Shown piece after piece: positions 35,098 through 47,061 of a stretch of DNA of 64,000 bases. The DNA is from Arthrobotrys musiformis (lineage: Eukaryota; Ascomycota; Orbiliomycetes; Orbiliales; Orbiliaceae). The notes beneath the pieces were generated by a model. It saw only the letters and a list, made by a program, of their open reading frames with translations, did no database searches and was not told the origin of the DNA. Position 1 is the first letter of the stretch. Every line of letters starts with the position of its first letter. Location: contig JAVHJL010000001.1 of the NCBI GenBank assembly GCA_036971715.1, positions 558,001 through 622,000 on the forward strand, in the 5' to 3' direction. The position numbers and the translations under genes were made by a program.

Positions 35098-35512
35098 TGC
35101 GAAGGCCCGATTTGAAAAGGCGTTTAACTATATATCATCTAGGGACGTCAGGGAATTTTTCAATCCTGTCTTTCTGGGCTGGACACTCAGCCCTACAGCA
35201 TGAGAGTAGATAACTAGGAGCTAATTTCCTTCACCACGAGGCAATTCCCACGCTTAACTTTTACGCCCACGCCAAAGTACTTTTCGCATTGTAGATTTAT
35301 AATATTTATGGGACGTCGGCGCAGATAAGAGCAAGTTATGCTTCAAATTCACTCAAGGATTCAACATGCCGGGCGCTCCGGGCAACTCACGGGCCATGCC
35401 TGAAGGTCAGTATCCCCTATAATCGGCATGATCTAGAACTTCCACAGCCACGAGGGTAATATTCGCAACATCGTGGATATCAACCAACCTCATACCCCCC
35501 CTAAAATCCAAC
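35098..35512. other. Shared divergent promoter of copies 2 and 3
   Basis: 415 bp between two outward-facing paralogues; probably a shared control region. No exact known site was recognised. Confidence 0.45.
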
Positions 35513-36961
35513 ATGCAACACATCCTCCTCATCACAACCTCAATCCTCCTAACCTTCACCCGCGCAAACGCAAGATGGCTGGAAGCAGTAAGCATCAGAC
35601 TCGGAGACTTCAATAGTGCGACCAACGAATGGGAAAACGAACTCTTAGACCCCGTGGTTTGGTACGATCGGATCGATGAGCAGGAGTCCTGGAGAAGTGA
35701 TAACCGGTCATTCCTCACGGGGCGGCGTGGGGATGTTTATGATTGCTCGAATAATGTTGTACCGGCTGGCGGGGTACTAAATACGATTGGGTATTATAGA
35801 GGGGATGTAAACCGTATGTTTCGCTCTCTCCATATCACCCCGATATAATATTCCAAATACGATTAAAGCGGAAACTAAGATAGAACTCTCATAGGACAAT
35901 TACCCGAACGCCTGAACCGCCTTGAAATCCACAGTGTACAAGACTGCGAAGATGATGACCCTCTAGAAATAGACCTCGAACTGGAAGGAGGCTGGGGCGG
36001 CGGAGAACTCGGCCCCGAGGAGGATGAGGAAATTCCAAACCCACAAAACCAAAATTTTTGGGTACGCTACAACAACTTGGAGAGTACGGAGCCCGAACTC
36101 GATAGAGAGGGAATGGCGGAGGAAATGCGTGTGATTTTGGATCAAAATAACGTCATCGAAGAAGAAGAACCAACAGCACCCGAAGACGACGACGTACAAT
36201 GGATATCCCGTGAAGATGCGGGTTTTAAGAAGCTAAGGAAGCGAGAACCACAGGCTCCGCCTGGAGAGGGATCGATACCCTCCGAAGGGGGGGATCAAGA
36301 GCCTAACCCTGGACAGCCTGCAGGACCTTTATATCGAGCTGGGTGGCGGTCTTTGGATGAATCGGAGTTCGCCTCCCAAGAACCAAATCTTAATCAGAAT
36401 CGAGTATTCCCGGGGGATTTTGAGCCTCTGACTCCTGTTTCCAATTCAGAAGGTTCCCAGATAGGTGGCAACCGACCCGAACCGAATGCACAGGCCTTCA
36501 GACAGCTAAACTTCGACGGTGGGTTTGGAGGTGGCGGTCCAGGACAAGCGGATTGGGACCCAATGGCAAGCAGTGAGGGAGAGTTAGATGTGACTGAGTC
36601 ATATGAGTTTCCACAAAATGGTAGATATACTGGGCTGCGACAGGGGAACCTAATAAATGTTCGGCTTTTGGACCATGAGATCCCACTGGAGGACATCCGG
36701 GTGCCGGTGATTCGGAACCTCAGAATCCAAGATCCTCAGGGCCTTCTCGGTCGTGGTCGAGGTGCCCCAGTTAGAGATGCCCAGGAGTGGTTAGTGAATA
36801 ATGTCCAGGATAGCCATTCATATCTACGTGAGCAGATTCCAGCAGGCCGCCCTGACATTGAGATCTTTGTTGCAAGAATATGGCCAAGGTTTGAACTTGG
36901 ACCGAACACTAGTTTTAGATTTGTCTCCGATCCTTACGCTGTACACGATGTTGAAATCTAA
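35513..36961 (+). CDS. Secreted paralogue family, copy 3
   Basis: Exons 35513-35813 and 35895-36961 (intron 81 bp, phase 1) give 455 residues. The signal peptide (HILLITTSILLTFTRANA) is followed by RW. Blocks: VVWYDRIDEQESW, the Cys of YDCSNNVV, LNTIGYYRGDVNR at the intron, RLEIHSVQDCEDDDPLEIDLE after it. Then comes a long acidic Gly/Pro/Asn-rich region, and the end is VARIWPRFELGPNTSFRFVSD. It is the longest copy, because of the disordered middle. The match of both ends to copies 1, 2 and 4 while the middles differ suggests that the two ends form one structural unit. Confidence 0.75.
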
Positions 36962-37062
36962 ACATATCAAATACATATATATTATTCATTGAATCACCCA
37001 TCGCTCTAGATAATCTTTAATTCCGCCTGTTACCCCAAGTTGGCTAGGTGCAAGAAAGCATC

Positions 37063-38504
37063 CTAACTCTCCTCGCAAACCGGCTTCACCAAAAACACAA
37101 TCGGAGAACACTCCGGAAATTGCTCATGCCAATTATTCGCGATCACTAGAGGGGAATTAAACCACTGCAAGTATATCTGACACCAATTCCACACCTCTCT
37201 ATGCCACCCCCCATCCGCCAAACAATACAACTCCCCATAACCCCCCGGGAACCTACCGCTAGCCGGCTTGACTTGGCATCTCAAGTAATCGTATTTCCGT
37301 AACTAGATCTCTCCCCTCTCTATAAGATGCACGATCGAGAAACTGCTATAAGGGTCAACGTTGGCGTATAGAGTTCCTTCTTTATGTCTGGTAATCAATC
37401 TATTATCGGAGTCCAGCGAGAATACGGTAGCCTCTAGGATATCTTGCGCGAACGCGGGCTCAACGGAAAATCTTAGCTGTCGAGGATTCGTAGGTGCGGC
37501 CCACCAATATTTTCCATCGACGGCGGGGGCGTTGGTGGCTTGGAGGTAGAAAAATGAGTTTGTGGAGGATGGTGTGCATTTTATTGTCGTCGTGTGGGTG
37601 GATAGGACGCCACTGGTGACTGTATCGGTGTATGTCTCCGTTGTAGTCGTAGTCGTACCCGTCCATTCAACATTGGTGTAGGTAACCAAGCTTTCGATGG
37701 CCTGGTCAAAAGCTTTTGATTAGGGACTTGCTCCAGATCATTTCTCGAGAGGAAGGTCTTGAAACTTACACTGTAGCTAGTCTCAGTAGTCTTTTCCTTA
37801 ACCGTGCTCCTCAAATCCTTGGTCGCCGGTGGTGCGCAGCTTGTAAGAATGCACGAACACGCCTGCGTCTCGATAGCTGACGGGCAGATTGATGTCGTTT
37901 TAGTAGCCCGCCTGAGAATGTCTTTAGGATGCAAAGCTCCGTCTCCGCGACGAACTCGAGGTTTAACTGTTGTCACTACAAAGCGCTCAACGATCCAAGT
38001 TGGCACCGCGGTACTCGTCGAAATGGCAGTATACTCGGTTTCCTATCTACTGTTTAGATCCTCTATTATAGGATATTATATCATCATCACAAGGCAGACC
38101 TGGAAAGGTAATACATACGGTGTGCTCATAGCTGGAAGTGACATAATCCTCAGACGCCTATAATATTTTCCAGTTTCAAAAGTTAATACCAATATCAATT
38201 GCAAGAATACAATTACTCATACGATATAAAGAGGTACCCACCAAAACTTCGTAAGTAAAGCTCTCCCACACAACCTTCGTAGACGTTATCGTAACAGGAT
38301 CACCAGTTAACGTAGTCGTGCTCTCGACGCATCCCAAAACCGAAGAACACCAACTAGTCAATGATGCTGTTCTCGTCTTCGTCGCCTTGATAGCATCCGT
38401 GCATGAGGTAACAGAGGATGCCAGACATGATGCTCGGCGCTAACTAAAGAAACCTCAAAAGCGGCGAGGATGGCTACAAGGGTAGGCCCAGTGAAGAACT
38501 TCAT
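37063..38504 (-). pseudogene. Broken secreted protein gene (Thr-rich, Cys-rich ends)
   Basis: ATG at 38504 opens a clear signal peptide (KFFTGPTLVAILAAFEVSLVSA), but the frame then shifts about 10 bases later relative to the downstream coding frame (CLASSVTSC, WCSSVLGCVES). Three further introns (38158-38241, 38043-38118, 37702-37769) join well in phase. The last exon meets TAG at 37303-37305. The same frame continues with conserved-looking cysteines (YLRCQVK, YCLADGGW, WCQIYLQW, PECSPIVFLVKPVC) to a stop at 37063. The C-terminal pattern ending in a VxPVC-like motif resembles a common fungal secreted family. A frameshift plus a nonsense codon makes decay likely. A weak GTTTCT donor could bypass the frameshift, but not the TAG. 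Confidence 0.65.
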
Positions 38505-40319
38505 TGTCTTCTGTTTCGTCGCTCCGTCGTCTAAATATCTGGGTATACGCGCACAATAAAAGCTACGTAATAGACCCAAGGTTGCACAGGGCGAGGGACT
38601 GTGCCAGTACCGTCGAGATTATAAAGGGTTCCATGGTCTCTTTAAACCTCTTGCGCTGGCCACGCCAAACGATCCAACATCGAAACCAAAGGATCAAGCA
38701 GACGCGCCGAGAGTCCAAAGACAGAGCGCCGAGAGTCCACGACAGAATGCCGAGAATCCCATGAGCTTGTTTTTATAGGCATTTAAATATTTGGCAATTT
38801 GGTGGCGGACTCTTGGTACTCCAACTGCAGTGTTTAGCCGCAAGGAAGCGAAAGATCGAGCAAATCCTTTACAAACCTGGTCACACAGACCCAGAAAGTT
38901 GGTAGGATCGATCTGGATCTTTGCAGTGGATACTTATGTGGGCCGCGGGCAAAAACGGAGGGCGAGGGTTAAATTTGAAAAAGAATAAAGCTTTTGTTTT
39001 GTATAGAACGATTACGAGTCGTCATCTACCAAAGGAAGAACTCTACGTAGTAGATACAAGAAAGACAAAAAATGGCCATGCACAACGCCAGAGGGCGCGT
39101 CCATCGACCAGACGAGTCGCAGCTGGAACAGGGCGGGAAGACACAAAAAAGAAACAATGCCGTAAAAGTATAGTTACACCGATCTAACGAATCCAATACC
39201 ATAAAAATACGGGGCACTAAGCGTAGTACCCCACGAGGTCCCTCCCTCAAGCCTCTAAAGTCGTAGCAAGAAAGTAACAGAGAATCGATGAATGGGGAAG
39301 AACAGGGGGGGTTGAAAGCTAAGAGAAACAACAAACGCCGACGCCACAAAATATTAAGGATTAAAGATAAAGGGTTGGACACACCGTGTAAAAGTAACCT
39401 CATTCTCCATGACCCTATTCGCTCATTCACCATAGGTTGTTTTGCGAGCAATATTGCTGTTTCCTCGCCGCAACCTTCCCTGGTGGTTTGTTTTATTTCA
39501 TCTTATTTTTATTTTTTTGACCTTTTTATTTTTAATAATTTTTTTGGGGGTGTTTTTGAAATTGGGTTGGGTTTCGAAGCTTTGGAACGCATCAACGGCG
39601 CCCTCATCCTCAGATGGAATAAATTGACGATCCTCTGGTTGAATAGAGGACCATCAAAATTATTGAGCTAGAATCAGCTGCTAATGGAGCTTATTAAAAA
39701 GTTGTAGCAAAATATTCCTTGAAAGTTGGAAGATCAGGGGTATCATGTCATCTGAACAGTTGCGAAATCAAATCTCGGAAGTCGAGCGGTCCAGATCTAG
39801 GAGCTAAAAGAATCAATCGACATCTTTCAAGGCGGGAGTTGTGTGAGGTTCGAGGTAGGCGCTTTCAATACTGCTGACCGGGGCGTCGTTTCCCTTTGCG
39901 GCAACTAATCTGTGTCTTGATTTGTTTTGGTTCTTCACAGGAAGTAATGGTGGGTATCACGATGGCGTCCGCTTTCGGACCTACGATTTTCTGGTTATCT
40001 GCTGCTCGAATCGGTATTGCTGCAGTAGCCTTTGTCGGTGGAGTAAAGATCCCACCCCCGGCGATGTCGCTATTTGTAGCAGAGGAAAATGAAAGTTGGG
40101 GTGTCAATAGGAAAGTAGGCTCAACACTTTGAATGGATGCGATAGATGTATCTGGGGTTGTGGTAGTCGTAGTGGTGGTGTGGATAGTTGGTTGTGCTAT
40201 CGTAGAAAGGAACAACGGATAGATTAGCATTTACGGGGCAGTAGGGGAATAAAGCAGAGTTGGTAATTACGCGCAGAAAATATCCTCTGTGGCCTTGCAC
40301 CAGTTGTCTTCCTAGGATT
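38505..40319. other. Gene-poor 1.8 kb before PAP1 3' end
   Basis: Holds a short tandem repeat (38704-38760) and T-rich tracts near 39490-39550. A 121-codon minus-strand frame (39865-40230, Thr-rich) exists but has no convincing homology or splice context; I do not call it a gene. Confidence 0.45.
38704..38760. repeat. Degenerate tandem repeat, about 22-bp unit
   Basis: Two near-identical units beginning GCGCCGAGAGTCC are followed by a partial third (TGCCGAGAATCCC). It lies 200 bp upstream of the broken secreted-protein gene. Confidence 0.7.
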
Positions 40320-42585
40320 CTACCCTTGGACAGGAACAGGCGCATTAACCTTCGTCCGTTTAACATCACCCTAGAACACCAAAGTTAGCTTGTGAAATTC
40401 CATTGTATTAATATGGAGGTTATGATAACGAGGGAGGGTCGGATGGGTGTGTCCCTAGATGTAAGCATCCCTGGATATATCTCGGTGGGCAACGCACCTC
40501 AGTGGAATTCGTGGCCTCGTCATGGGTTCTCTTTGTCCCGCCCTGGGAACTTTCAATACTGCTGGCGACTTTTCGAATGACTTTCCTTTTCACAACCGTC
40601 TTAGCTGGTTTGACGTCGCCCTTCGCAAAATCGAAACATTCGTCGGGAAGATTGAAGCTAGTACGATACAGTTTCAGCATCCATGGTTCCAGAACATGAC
40701 TAAAAAGCAAACAGAGAGGGAAATACCTTTTCTTCAAGTCGAGCTTGACACAATGCATCTCTTCATCATACCCCTCCCAAGCATGGCACATTTGATAGAA
40801 CTCGCGAGCTGGCCAGGTGATGTTAACTGGACCGGTCCATCCGGCAACTAGCTCAACCCCGATGTAAAATGTCGTAATCCACAAAGGAACACCATCTTTA
40901 TTCTCCTGTGAAATCTCACCTACCGTCTCTCCAGCTGTAGCATCAGTAGCCTCAGCTAGAGGACCGCCCTCAACACGCTCACCGTTCGCAATTTTTCGCG
41001 CCTCTTCATCATTCTTACAATGCTGAACCTGTTCAAAAGGTTTGACGTAAGGCCTAGCACTTGCAATAACATCATTGCACATTTCAAGCTTCATGACTAG
41101 ATGTCGAATCTTAGACTCCACAAGGCCAGACCACTTCACACTAGCTTCTTGCTCCTTGGCGCTAGCATTTACAGCAAGGTAATATTTGTAGTCCTTGGTG
41201 AAGAAAGTGTGGCGTTCGAATAATTGCTTCCAGTTGCCTTTGCCAGTGATGATTCTATCAACAATGTCGGCTGCCTTGGCCATCTCTCCAAGAATCGCGG
41301 CTTTCGTTGAGGGTGTAATATTGTGAGTCGAGCACATTGACGGGTAGGCTGGGGTAATGATCGGCATAAGATGATTCTTGTCGCTAGGGTACAACTATTG
41401 GCAATGTTAGATAAAGATCTCGAATTTCCGGTCAAGGGAAACCTACTCTTGGATTCCAAACTCGGACATTCAGTGGTCCGTCCTCGATTGGTTTTAGAAG
41501 AACCGGTTGTGGCCACGCCCATTGCCCCAAAATTCGGAAGAATTTGGAGACAATTACAGCACTAACAGCTGAAGGGTAAAGTTGGCAAATTCTTGCCACA
41601 AGCATCGCCCAAGCGACACCTCCTGGGAAACCATAAACATTTCCATAGATAGCCTTGCACTTGGCCCAAATCTTGATAGCCCGGAGGGCATGTTTGAAAA
41701 CTGCCGGAGCAGGAACTAAAGTTAGAATTTCATCTGTAACTCTTGTCCCGTTCAAACTTCTCAACTCCTTCTCATCCAATCCTCTCAAAAGGTTCTTGTC
41801 CTCTAGGCTCATATCTGGCGGAACTTGTGTAACGCCCAGTCTACAGAAGATCAAATCGATCGAGATTCCCGACATGACGAACTTGATAATAGGCACGAAC
41901 GCGTCTGGAACTGGCGCGAGCTCTTCAATGACTTGGGGTTCATTTGGCTTGTTGAGGGCTTTGAGCAACGGAGGGTAGAATTTGAAGAAATCTTCACGTG
42001 TAACGAGTTTCGGGGCAACGACGAGAGTATCGATATCAGACCCTGCAATAGAAAAAAAAGAAACCGTTAGAAACCTCGGATTGCGTTTAGTGGGGGTGTG
42101 GCGCGCAGAGTGGCCAGTACCAGGTCCGACGACTCCAAGCCGGTAGCTTCCATAGGTAAACACCTTTCCTCCAGCGCTATTTGTAGCAAGCTCGTTCTGG
42201 CTCTTCGACGTGTACACCTGTCGAACGAACTCTTCGGTGATTCTTTGTAATCGTTTCAATACATCGACACTGTGATTCAAAAGGTCAAATTAGCGGTTTT
42301 GTTTGCTTTGTGTACTAGCAACTTCTCCGACCATATAGAGGGAGTCCGGCGTACCGTTTCTGTGATTCCTCGGCACTCTCGAAACTATTCATAGCCTTCA
42401 GTTCTTCAATTAAGTCGTTGTTGACTTTCACTTCCTGGTCTGTTGGCATCGAATGGGAAATCGCGGGCGTGACGCCCCATTGACGCGGTGCCTGGCTGTA
42501 TGGGAAAAGGAGGGTTAGCAGAGTTCGTAGAGAGCCGGAAAGAAGGAAGAAAGAGTCGGGAAGTCCAAAATCCTTACTCTGCCAT
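40320..42585 (-). CDS. PAP1: Poly(A) polymerase
   Basis: Adds poly(A) tails to cleaved pre-mRNA in the nucleus. Six minus-strand exons (42578-42585, 42495-42355, 42269-42121, 42042-41447, 41394-40498, 40370-40320) join to 613 residues. The 8-base first exon (GTAAGG donor) gives MADQAPRQWGVTPAIS, the usual fungal start. The nucleotidyltransferase signature FTYGSYRLGVVGPGSDIDTLVV supplies the GS motif and DxD carboxylates. The central domain (FKHALRAIKIWAKCKAIYGNVYGFPGGVAWAMLVARICQLYP) and the RNA-binding domain (YYLAVNASAKEQEASVKWSGLVESKIR) follow. The C-terminus is Lys-rich, and the last exon adds GDVKRTKVNAPVPVQG. Of these, the last intron (127 bp, GTGCGT donor) is the least certain. Confidence 0.93.
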
Positions 42586-43260
42586 TTTCGTCTCGAGGAA
42601 TGTTTTTGGTCACTGGCGATGCTAAGCGACGGGTAGTGATGATGGAGAAAGATGAAAGAGCGACCTGGTTGAACAATCACGATGGCCTTCATGCGTTGTT
42701 TGTTTAGTCGATCGCACGAAAAGCCACACTAATATTGAGTGTGTGGCTATACCATGTGGCGCAGCTGCCAGGAACAGCCTTCTCGGGAACAACACCATGC
42801 TCTGTTGCATTCGTCTATTATATGTTACGTAACATCGTCGAGCTTCAAGTACAAGCTTCATGGCATGAACCCACACATTGTTTACGATGGACTTCAAAAG
42901 TGTATTGAGGGAAGTAGGCTCTGCAACCCTATATTATCACACATTCGCTATGCTATTCTATGGATGCAAGATTCTATAGAACATGAAGAAAGACGCATGA
43001 ACATGTAGTTTGAGGGCACGGGCTAGAATTCATATAGAATAGGAACTGCGACGCCGGAGAGGAAAGATAGAAGCTTCGAAAGCTAGCAAATAATACCTGC
43101 TAACCTGGGTTGGCTTCGGAACCCCATTAATTTTCGCGGCTTTAAGAATATCTCGGTTCGAAAAAAGGAAAAAAAAGTATGGGGCGCAGAATAAATCGAG
43201 CGATTGAGTAGGAAGTTGCCCCGCCCACTGCCCTTGGACACTTTATTGAAGTCCTCCGCC
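42586..43260. other. Intergenic, 0.68 kb
   Basis: Promoter of PAP1 and 3' flank of the methyltransferase-like gene; no gene seen. Confidence 0.5.
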
Positions 43261-46200
43261 TTAAGTTTCGAGAACATTATCCCCGATACGAACGCCACCG
43301 GACTCTGCCTCACTGACAGTATCATTGCAGACTTCGGGTTCGGCGTCCTTCTTTGTATCAAACTTCTTGATGCTTTGTTCGACGACATCGGAGGCCTTTC
43401 GCTTCTTGACCGCAACCCAAAACTCTGATTCGTAGATATACCTCCCCATGGACTTAACATCATTAATATATCCTGAAGGCTCGGTAGCCCTGCGCTCAAG
43501 AATTTCGAAGCCGTATAGGTCGATAAGGCGGAAGACATCTTCGAGAGTAAACTCGAGACTTCCATTCCACTCCTTTTCGCCGTCGTGACTGTGCTGACTG
43601 CGTTGGCCCTGGCGGCTGGTGGAGCTAGCTCGCGATCGTCGGTTAGAGCTAGGACCTGAATCAGCAAGCGTCTCAGCGTCTCCACGAACGTGGTTACCAG
43701 CAGAGGTCGGTGGAGATTGGTCAGCACCACCAGCTTTGACGGAACCAGGGGCAGAATGGTAGGTTTGGGGACTTTCAACGTTTCCAGTAGAGCTTCCAGC
43801 CTCACCAGCAGCAGAAGCGCTAGCTCCGCCACCAGTGGAGTTGGCATTCCCGCCATCAGCAGGAGACTCGGTAGCGGGTCCGTTTTCAACAACGCTAGGG
43901 ACGTCTCCGGAACCAACACGTGTGCGGGAGCTATTGCCACGAGTTGCGAAGGAAGGGTTCCCAAAACCTCCATCCGATGAAGTAGGGAAATGAAGAACTT
44001 AATCCAGTATCAGTACCCCGAGTTCATTAAACATGGTGGATATGGGGCCGCTTACCCTCGGCATCCTCCGAATCAGCTTGAATTTGATCAAATCCCCTGA
44101 GGTCTCCATACTTGCCTCTATCCGTCGTCGAGTTCTTTTCCTCAGTGGCATCGCTTCCCTCGAAATGCCACAACAAAGGGCCGTGGTTAATCCAGGCTCC
44201 ACCCTCTCGAAGCACGTTACGAATAGTATCCAAGTAGTCGAGAAGGTTTCGAGCGGTGTCGATGAAGAAACAAGTGGCGACGCAGTCGAAGCTTTCATGG
44301 GCTTCTTCAGTATTATAGCTTGAAACAAATTCGCCAGCAGACATAGAGAAAAATTGGCTGGGCTTATAACGGTAGGTTTGCGGCCCCCCAGCTCGATGTC
44401 CATACGTGTCTGGTTGGGTCCTGAACTCCAAATATTGGTTCAACTCAGTCCCTGGGTGGACATCGGGGACCAAGATTTCACGGAGGTGGAGGTCGAGGCT
44501 TCGATGGTGGGAAAAGCCGTGGCAGAAAGGATAGAGCGTGAATTCTTCGGCAACGGTTGTGCTGTGGAAGATATTACTATTAGTAACAAGCACTTGATGG
44601 AAGTCGACGAGCTTGGCCACCCTCTTGAGGAGGGGTTAGACTTACTGATTGAGAATGAAGTTGGAGGCAATTAGCTGATGGTACGAAAACTCGTTCCCTT
44701 CGGCGGAGTAGCCCTTGCGAGCTATATCGAAAGCCAACCTTCCAAGGCCGGCACCAGGAACCAGAACTCGAACATCACAACGTGGAACAACCATTCCAAA
44801 GAGGTTATCAATGGCGTCCAGGATGGGACCATAGGTAGTCTCCCTTTCAGCAATGCCCTCCTTGCTCCAGTCTCGAACGAATTGTTTGATAGTGCTCCTT
44901 GCCTTGTCAAGATCTCCATTCGTAACAAGATCCTCCCAGTTCTCAGCTTCCTTATAATCAACACCAAAACTGTGGGCTCCGGATCTAAGCAAGCAATCGG
45001 CGAAATGGGCATTTGCTTCGATGGCCGAATCAACCTGGGTAAGGTGAGAGGGCCAACCAATGGCCCTCAAAACATTCTGTTGGCCAATGGGCAACGAATA
45101 AAAGTTGCGTCGGCGACGATGGGTGTAGGTATAGTGGGCAGCTCGGCGAAAGAGACTACAATCAATTTCGGGGGGTGAAGTATTCAGTGATGCACCGTGA
45201 AACCCCTTTCGTTGATATAGGTACGAAAGAATGACTTACAAGTATGATGCCAGGGTGGCCCGTAAGACATCTCGCTCTTCGTTGCAAGTGGGGTCAAAGA
45301 TACCTTCGAAGGGAATTTGATAATGGTTAGGATCATTCTCGCGATTCGTGGAGGCCAATGCATTGGCCAGGTCGTCATATTCATCGTCAACCAGTTCGCC
45401 TTCGATATACCCTCCTCCATGGTACTGGCCATCTGGATCTGCCCCCCCAAATTAATCGAGATAGTCCATCTTGAACAATATTCTGATGGTCTAGGGTCTG
45501 CGATTGCAGGCCGGATCAAAATCCATGAAAGGAGAGAGGGGGGTGAAAAAAGAAGAGAATGAAGAAGATAGGGACTTAGCCAGTCTCGTAACCAAACTGT
45601 GATTAAGGTTACTAGGAGAGTGACGGGAATTATGATGATGAGGATAATGATGGGGATGTCCCTGACGAGACGGTGAAGTGACGGTGATGGGTATCAGGAA
45701 GAGAGGTAGGTTGTGTGTGTGTGAAGGGATTGGATCGATAGCTGAGCACTGTCTAGTGCTGAGACTAAGCTGAGCAATGCATCAACAAAGAAAGTAATGC
45801 ATCCCTTTGCGACGTCCATGTAAAAGACTGAGAACAGCCCTTCCAACTGGTGCGTAGGGGCAACAGCCGAGCTTGGCCTCAAGAGCCTGTATCCCCTCTC
45901 ATAATGGGTTACTGACGAAGTGCCTCCCCTTTTCGAGAGGAGTTCTCCCCCGGGACAACTTGAGTCTTTGCACAAAGCTGATACGGATATCATGCGGTTC
46001 CAGCAATTGCAATCATTCGGGCTCGGGACCAAGGCACTCAGGCAGAGGTATTGATTTTGACATCGAACCTTCTTGAAAGCGTGGTCTCGGGCTATATCAA
46101 GACAGTAAACAGTGGGAAGGTATACCAGTGCGTGTATGTATATTTGAGACAAAGCAGAATTGAACTTAATAAGTGAAGAAGCACTTCGTAACGTACCTTC

Positions 46201-46299
46201 TTCATGGTCGTTGGCCCCGTGATCATGGCCATGACTATGACTATGACCATGACCATGACCGTGATCATGATTATGGCCGGATGTATCTGCCCCAGACAT
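43261..46299 (-). CDS. N2227-type carnosine N-methyltransferase-like protein
   Basis: A SAM-dependent methyltransferase of the N2227 family; animal members make anserine from carnosine, the fungal substrate is unknown. Minus-strand exons 46197-46299, 45240-45438, 44646-45155, 44056-44561 and 43261-43997 join in phase to 684 residues. Exon 1 encodes a striking His/Gly-rich head (GHNHDHGHGHGHSHSHGHDHG) likely to bind metal. Core motifs: SLPIGQQNVLRA, RVLVPGAGLGRLAFDIARKG (SAM site), EFSYHQLIASNFILN, DCVATCFFIDTARNLLDYL, GGAWINHGPLLWHF, and near the C-terminus FTLEDVFRLIDLYGFEIL and YESEFWVAVKKRK. A Ser/Gly-rich insert lies between the last two blocks. The first intron (45439-46196, 758 bp) is unusually long and might hide another exon. 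Confidence 0.85.
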
Positions 46300-47061
46300 C
46301 TTTGGTGTCCGGTCTCATAAAGAGACCTCCAACTATATAGCTATATCGCAGAAGGTACCTGTATGAGGCACGTATATCTATAACTTAATGACCTTGTTCG
46401 TGGAAGTCGATAGTGGTAGCTATAGTTGAGAGCTGTTGTTGGTGATTATGTAAAAGTGGAAGAACAGTTAAGATTCAAGATGAAGACACCCTTTCAATGC
46501 GGGAGCGTTATACGTTAAAAGCAGCTTCCCATAGGCTGAATACGCAACCCGCAGAAGCTAGAAGAGTTGGCCCTGTTGCAGAAGCGTATCCTTAACCGTC
46601 CGCAGCGTCTGGGTGGTTCCACAGGTATAAATTGGGTAATCCTCAAGCACAAGCACAACACGAGATATGAAAAGAATGATCTGACGTTTGCAACACGCGA
46701 TTATGTCAGCAACACGAACTTTGCAACAATCCGGCATTCTCCTCGAACTGGTCCGTTGCATATGCCTAATATTGACGCCCGATAGCTTCGGTTACACGGT
46801 TGCGTTTTGGTATGACTCTATGCTGTATGGATTGTGATAAGTGGCTAGATAACACATACATATATGTATATTGCATAGAGAACTTATGGAAGTGAAACTG
46901 TGAATAATGAATGCAAAATTTGCAAAACAGAATTAGTGATCGATATAGATAGGACCCGCTAACAATCGACTATAATCGTAAGAAACAAGCTGTGCAGACT
47001 CCAAGCTAAAAGACAATAATCAAATCAGACCGCCTCCAAAACGGAACCCGTACAAATATAA
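46300..47061. other. Intergenic, 0.76 kb
   Basis: AT-rich promoter of the methyltransferase gene and 3' flank of the deaminase-like gene. No gene seen. Confidence 0.5.

Noticed and set aside
39026..39451. 141-codon minus-strand ORF rich in Leu/Cys
   Set aside because: Composition follows the T-rich DNA; no start context or homology seen.
39865..40230. 121-codon Thr-rich minus-strand ORF downstream of PAP1
   Set aside because: Could be a secreted fragment, but it follows the PAP1 stop closely and shows no conserved pattern.
45694..46196. Continuation of the His-rich ORF past exon 1 as one protein
   Set aside because: The GTACGT donor at 46196 and the in-phase join to the methyltransferase core fit better.
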